Of a stretch of DNA of 64,000 bases, positions 60,751 through 64,000 are shown one piece after another. Position numbers and translations under genes: made by a program. Numbering within the stretch: position 1 is the stretch's first letter; the number at the start of each line of letters is the position of its first letter. The stretch comes from Methanoculleus frigidifontis (GTDB lineage: Archaea > Halobacteriota > Methanomicrobia > Methanomicrobiales > Methanoculleaceae): contig NZ_VCYH01000003.1 of assembly GCF_030464345.1 (NCBI RefSeq), positions 248,001 through 312,000 on the forward strand, written 5' to 3'. The notes under the pieces were generated by a model. That model was not told where the DNA came from. It did no database searches and saw only the letters and a program-made list of their open reading frames with translations.

Positions 60751-61950
60751 TCACGCCATCTCGTTCTTCCGCAAAAACTCCCGGATCGCCCGCGACTCGA
60801 CCCAGCCCCGGTCGAGCTGCCTGACGATCGTATTGATCCGCCGCACCTGCTGGCGGATACTCGCGGCTGCCTCGGCATCGTCCATGAGATCCGCCCGTGC
60901 CAGGATCACCTGCAGGGGGTGACGGATGTGGTCGCCGAGGATGGCGAACTGCTCCATGTTCTGCTCGATCTGGTCGTAGGCTTTCTGCCGGATCGCGTCG
61001 TGGTGTTTCCGGTCGGTGATCTCGTACATGATCCCGTGGCTTGAAATCGCCCGGCCGGCAGCATTGTAGGCGAACCTGCGGACCGAGCGCACCCAGCGCT
61101 CCTCGCCGCCCGGCAGGCAGACGCGATACTCCATCACGAAATCCTTCCGTTCACGGCTGCTCCGTTCAAGCTCTGCGAGGACGCGGTCGCGGTCGCCCGG
61201 GTGCAGCCGGTCGACCAGGGCGGGCATGCCCGGTTCGACGCTCCCGGGCGCATAGCCGAGGAGCTCGTACTGCCGGGGGTTCCACTCCGCCCTGTCGTTC
61301 TCGAAGTCCCAGTACGAAACCCCGGCCTGCAGGGCGTCCAGCGCCAGCGCCACCCGGTCCCTGCTTGTACGCAGTTCTTCTTCGACCTGTTTCTGTTCGG
61401 TGATGTCCCTGATGACGGCGACGCCGTACCGGGCAGCGTCTCCGGGAGCGGTGACGGGTGCGGAACTCACCGCCATGCACCCGGTGGAACCGTCCGGCCG
61501 GACGAACGCTATCTCTTCGTCCGTGACCCGCTCTCCGGTTGCGATCGACCGGGAGAGCGGGCACTCTTCGGGCCGGTACGGCCGGCCGTCGGGGTGCAGC
61601 CTGATCCGCCCGAGCCGCTCCCGCACGTCATTGGTGGAGAGGTAGGGATCCCGCAGGATGCGGTTCACCTGTTCGTTGTCGAGAACCGTCCTTCCGGACG
61701 GTGATTCGACGACGACCACGCCGGCCGGCATCCGTTCGATCACCGCCCGCAGCATGGCGTGGTCGGTTACGTTCTCGTCCAGGAGCCGCTCGCACTCCTG
61801 CTCGGTCCGCCGGACGCGGTCTTCGAGGGTGCCGATGTGGGCGGCGAGCATAGCGAGGAGGCGCCGCTCGGCCGGGCCCGCCCGCTCCCGGAGAGTCTGC
61901 AGGGTGTCGTTCACCTGCATGCTCGTATGGATATCGGCGGTTCGGGTCAT
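60751..61950 (-). CDS. double-PAS protein with a histidine-kinase-like dimerisation helix but no ATPase domain
   Basis: The 399-residue protein has an N-terminal coiled coil (about 20-55), a PAS domain at about 58-185 (MPAGVVVVESPSGRTVLDNE, ending GVAVIRDITEQKQ) and a second PAS_3-type domain at about 200-315 (YWDFENDRAEWN, ITDRKHHD). A C-terminal helix with GDHIRHPLQVI at about 332-342 looks like a kinase H-box. It ends about 57 residues later (FLRKNEMA) without the N, G1 or G2 ATP-binding boxes. It may act as a sensor that is phosphorylated by another kinase or dimerises with one. GAGGAA precedes ATG 61950. A CCCCC/GGGGG hairpin sits in its leader near 62006-62021. Confidence 0.8.
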   Translation of the reverse strand: MTRTADIHTSMQVNDTLQTLRERAGPAERRLLAMLAAHIGTLEDRVRRTEQECERLLDENVTDHAMLRAVIERMPAGVVVVESPSGRTVLDNEQVNRILRDPYLSTNDVRERLGRIRLHPDGRPYRPEECPLSRSIATGERVTDEEIAFVRPDGSTGCMAVSSAPVTAPGDAARYGVAVIRDITEQKQVEEELRTSRDRVALALDALQAGVSYWDFENDRAEWNPRQYELLGYAPGSVEPGMPALVDRLHPGDRDRVLAELERSSRERKDFVMEYRVCLPGGEERWVRSVRRFAYNAAGRAISSHGIMYEITDRKHHDAIRQKAYDQIEQNMEQFAILGDHIRHPLQVILARADLMDDAEAAASIRQQVRRINTIVRQLDRGWVESRAIREFLRKNEMA

Positions 61951-62134
61951 CAGTATTCCTCGTGTATCTCCCGGCGTTTGCTGCTGCTTTGCACGGCCTT
62001 CTGCTCCCCCTCTGCAGGGGGACGGCCAGCGCTCAGTCGTGATACTCAATATTTCCTGCTGGTATAAGTAAATTGCTGACCGATGTTTCACGTAGGGCGG
62101 AATTGAACGAAAAATTGTTTCTTTCGGTGCCAGG

Positions 62135-63517
62135 TTATGCGTTTTCCGAGCGGTCGGTCCGCCGGAGCGTGAACCGGAAGGCCGCCCCCTCCTCCGGTTT
62201 CCCTGCGACCCGGTCCTCGATCCGGATCGTTCCGCCGTAGCGTTCGACGAGTGTGCGGACGATGTAGAGTCCGAGGCCTTCCCCTCTCCCGCTGGCCCTC
62301 CCCCGCTCGAACCGGTGGAAGAGTTTGCCCTTCACCTCGTCCGGCACGCCGGGGCCGGTGTCCGCGACCGTCACCAGCACTTCGGCGCCCCGCCCCTCGA
62401 CGGTGATGGTGACGGCGACATCCGCTCCGCCAAACTTGACGGCGTTGCCTATCAGGTTCGTGAAGATCACCGGCAGAAGATTGTCGGCCAGCACCTCGAC
62501 CTCGGGGTCGTCGTACCGGATCGCCGCGCCGGGGAAGTTTCTGATCTCCTCTTTGATGACGGCGTCGAGGTTCACCGGCACCAGGCGTCCGCCTTCCGTC
62601 TGTGTCCGCCGGATGGTGGCGACGTTCATCAGGATCTCGCTGCTCCGCCCGATGCTGCCCTGCAGTTTCTCTGCATAGGTCTGCAGGTCGCCTGCCGTCA
62701 GGTCGACCAGGAGATCGGCGTACATGCTCGAGACATTGTTGGCGTTCCGGACGTCGTGGGTCATGATGTCCAGATAGATGTTCGCCTCGTCGCGGGCGGC
62801 CTCGAGTTCCTCACTCTTCAGGACGAGATCGTCGGTCCGGCGCACGAGCGCTGCTTCAGCCCGTTTGCGCTCCTCAATCTCGACCTGAAGCCGGGCGTTG
62901 GACGCTGCCAGCTCGGCGGTCCGCTCGTTCACGCGGTCTTCGAGTTCGTCGTACGCCCGCTGCAGCCTCTCCTCCGCAACCTTGCGCTCGGTCAGGTCAA
63001 AGACGACCAGGGAGTATGCCTGCACGCCGTCCATCGGCATCGGCTTCAGGGAGAGATGGACCGGCACCAGTCCTCCCCCGTTCGCCTGCAGCGCGCTCTC
63101 GCCCGTGCTGCCGGCGGGCTCTCCTGCCGCCATCGTCTGCCGGAAGTCCTCTGCGCCGGCGGGGCCGATGAAGCCGTGAACCGACTCCCCCATCACCTTC
63201 TCGAGCGGCATCCCGAGCAGCCGGGCGAAGCTCGCGTTGCTGTAGAGGATGGTGCCGTCGGCAGAGAGGATCGCCGCCCCCTCCCGCATCTGCTCGATGA
63301 GGATGCGGTAGGGATGTTCGGCGGTCTTTAAGGTGTAGATCTTCTCCCCTTCGTCCGTGGAGACCAGGAATGCATCGACTTCCCCGCGCCGGATCGCCGA
63401 AAGCGTCTCTTCCGCCTCGGCAAAGCCGCCGTAGAGCTCCTCAATAACGTGGAGGAGTTCCTCCTCCCGCGGCAGACGGGGAGCGCTCGTATCGGGTTGC
63501 TGTTCAGGTTTCTGCAT
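62135..63517 (-). CDS. PAS-domain sensor histidine kinase
   Basis: This soluble 460-residue protein has an N-terminal helical part, a PAS domain at about 65-185 (MREGAAILSADGTILYSNAS), and a coiled coil at about 190-245. A phosphoacceptor motif MTHDVRNANN lies near 250, and a full HATPase domain follows with NLIGNAVKFG (N box, about 354), DTGPGVP (about 386) and GRGEGLGLYIVRTL (about 414). No membrane helix is present. It lies 25 bases after kaiB, suggesting a clock- or KaiC-linked kinase as in the SasA relation of cyanobacteria (inference). ATG 63517 has GGAGAT upstream. Confidence 0.9.
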   Translation of the reverse strand: MQKPEQQPDTSAPRLPREEELLHVIEELYGGFAEAEETLSAIRRGEVDAFLVSTDEGEKIYTLKTAEHPYRILIEQMREGAAILSADGTILYSNASFARLLGMPLEKVMGESVHGFIGPAGAEDFRQTMAAGEPAGSTGESALQANGGGLVPVHLSLKPMPMDGVQAYSLVVFDLTERKVAEERLQRAYDELEDRVNERTAELAASNARLQVEIEERKRAEAALVRRTDDLVLKSEELEAARDEANIYLDIMTHDVRNANNVSSMYADLLVDLTAGDLQTYAEKLQGSIGRSSEILMNVATIRRTQTEGGRLVPVNLDAVIKEEIRNFPGAAIRYDDPEVEVLADNLLPVIFTNLIGNAVKFGGADVAVTITVEGRGAEVLVTVADTGPGVPDEVKGKLFHRFERGRASGRGEGLGLYIVRTLVERYGGTIRIEDRVAGKPEEGAAFRFTLRRTDRSENA

Positions 63518-63542
63518 TCCGTATCTCCGGTGAAGCGGCCGG

Positions 63543-63899
63543 TTACTCCTTTTCCTGGACCCCAAGCCCGATCAGGACGCGGTCGGTATCGGACATATCA
63601 CCGATCAGTTTCCGGAGCGGCAGGGGGAGCTGCTTGATCAGCGTCGGAGCCGCAACAATCTGGGCTTCCTGCGCCCGCTCGGGCTGCTGGTAGACATCGA
63701 CCACCTCAAGGTCGTAGCGCCCCGCAAGGTGTGTCTCGCAGATCTCCTTGATGTTTTCGATCGCCCGTTGGGACCGGGGCGTCATTCCCGCAACATACAG
63801 TCGCAGGACGTAGCGGGCGGGCGTCCGCGCCGCTGCCTGCTCGAACTCGTCCGTCGCCGAAAACCGTTCCTCTGTATGCTCGTTCTTTCCGTCGTTCAT
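63543..63899 (-). CDS. KaiB-family protein (second of a tandem pair)
   Basis: The 118-residue protein is a thioredoxin-like KaiB: YVLRLYVAGMTPRSQRAIEN, EVVDVYQQPERAQEAQIVAA, PTLIKQLPLPLRKLIGDMSD. In cyanobacteria KaiB switches fold and binds KaiC; in archaea it accompanies KaiC-like ATPases. An N-terminal tail of about 25 residues is extra compared with the core. It starts four bases after the stop of another kaiB at 63904 and is followed by a histidine kinase. No kaiC is seen before the window ends. Confidence 0.9.
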   Translation of the reverse strand: MNDGKNEHTEERFSATDEFEQAAARTPARYVLRLYVAGMTPRSQRAIENIKEICETHLAGRYDLEVVDVYQQPERAQEAQIVAAPTLIKQLPLPLRKLIGDMSDTDRVLIGLGVQEKE

Positions 63900-63903
63900 A
63901 TCG

Positions 63904-64000
63904 TCAGCTCCGGGGCTGAATGTCCAGCCCGACGAGAACCTTCTCGGTGTTCGAGAGATCGCCGATGATCTTGCGCAGGGGCGGGGGGAGTTTCCGGACC
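63904..64000 (-). CDS. KaiB-family protein (first of the pair), C-terminal fragment at window edge
   Basis: The last 32 codons of a minus-strand gene are visible. They encode [20 protein letters not shown] and then [11 protein letters not shown] before the TGA at 63904-63906. This is clearly homologous to the C-terminus of the following kaiB (LPLPLRKLIGDMSDTDRVLIG). The gene continues beyond the window. Confidence 0.85.
   Translation of the reverse strand, partial: VRKLPPPLRKIIGDLSNTEKVLVGLDIQPRS

Overview
The window is from a GC-rich methanogenic euryarchaeon, most likely a Methanoculleus-type member of the Methanomicrobiales. I infer this from the gene content, not from a database match: archaeal transcription factor E, an archaeal aTrm56 tRNA methylase, archaeal-type AlaRS, short archaeal ThiC, the methanogen aspartate-semialdehyde sulfurtransferase (homocysteine) genes, TATA-box promoters with several probably leaderless starts, and surface proteins with PEGA/PKD domains and C-terminal sorting-type tails. 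No CRISPR array, rRNA, complete IS element or prophage is visible.

Layout. 1-2333 (minus): a truncated gene, a carboxymuconolactone-decarboxylase-like protein and thiC. 2510-9960 (plus): a radical SAM activase, then a tight housekeeping run (dephospho-CoA-kinase-like, TIM-barrel epimerase, RNase Z, MgtE-like transporter, double PhoU/RCK_C protein, S1-OB-DHH phosphoesterase). 10172-14162: two paralogous Thr/Glu-rich surface proteins with copied promoters and terminators, then small unknown genes. 14279-20203 (minus): parA - soluble chemoreceptor with six PAS modules - cheW - cheR. 20486-24424: lipoprotein, adenine deaminase, EamA exporter, membrane acyltransferase-like protein and a 52-residue zinc-ribbon protein. 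24425-25280: a GC-rich intergenic repeat cluster, partly copied at 51.5 kb. 25281-31917: HAD phosphatase and an 1810-residue secreted protein (GLUG repeats, PEGA, PKD, dockerin). 32440-33941 (minus): a CARF-domain protein translationally coupled to a PIN-domain protein, the best candidate in the window for an undescribed system. 34266-39431: an HTH protein with a phage/plasmid-type N-terminal domain and a 1487-residue HEAT-repeat protein. 39557-46688: tRNA-Leu(GAG), an ACT-domain regulator, HD hydrolase, tfe, ATP-grasp, trm56, and the three-gene homocysteine sulfur operon. 46760-51281: NIF3, SWIM protein, alaS, membrane-anchored wHTH. 52130-64000: PEGA surface protein, an acyl-CoA synthetase with a fused ribbon-helix-helix N-terminus, a methyltransferase, hisH with a PUA-PAPS-reductase-like protein, an ABC-2 exporter, a PAS protein, a histidine kinase and two tandem kaiB genes.

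The genes that most clearly work together are the sulfur-transfer trio at 44066-46688, the chemotaxis cluster, the MgtE/PhoU-RCK pair, the ABC exporter, the kaiB-kaiB-kinase operon, and the CARF-PIN pair. Functions come from sequence motifs read by eye; no homology search was run.
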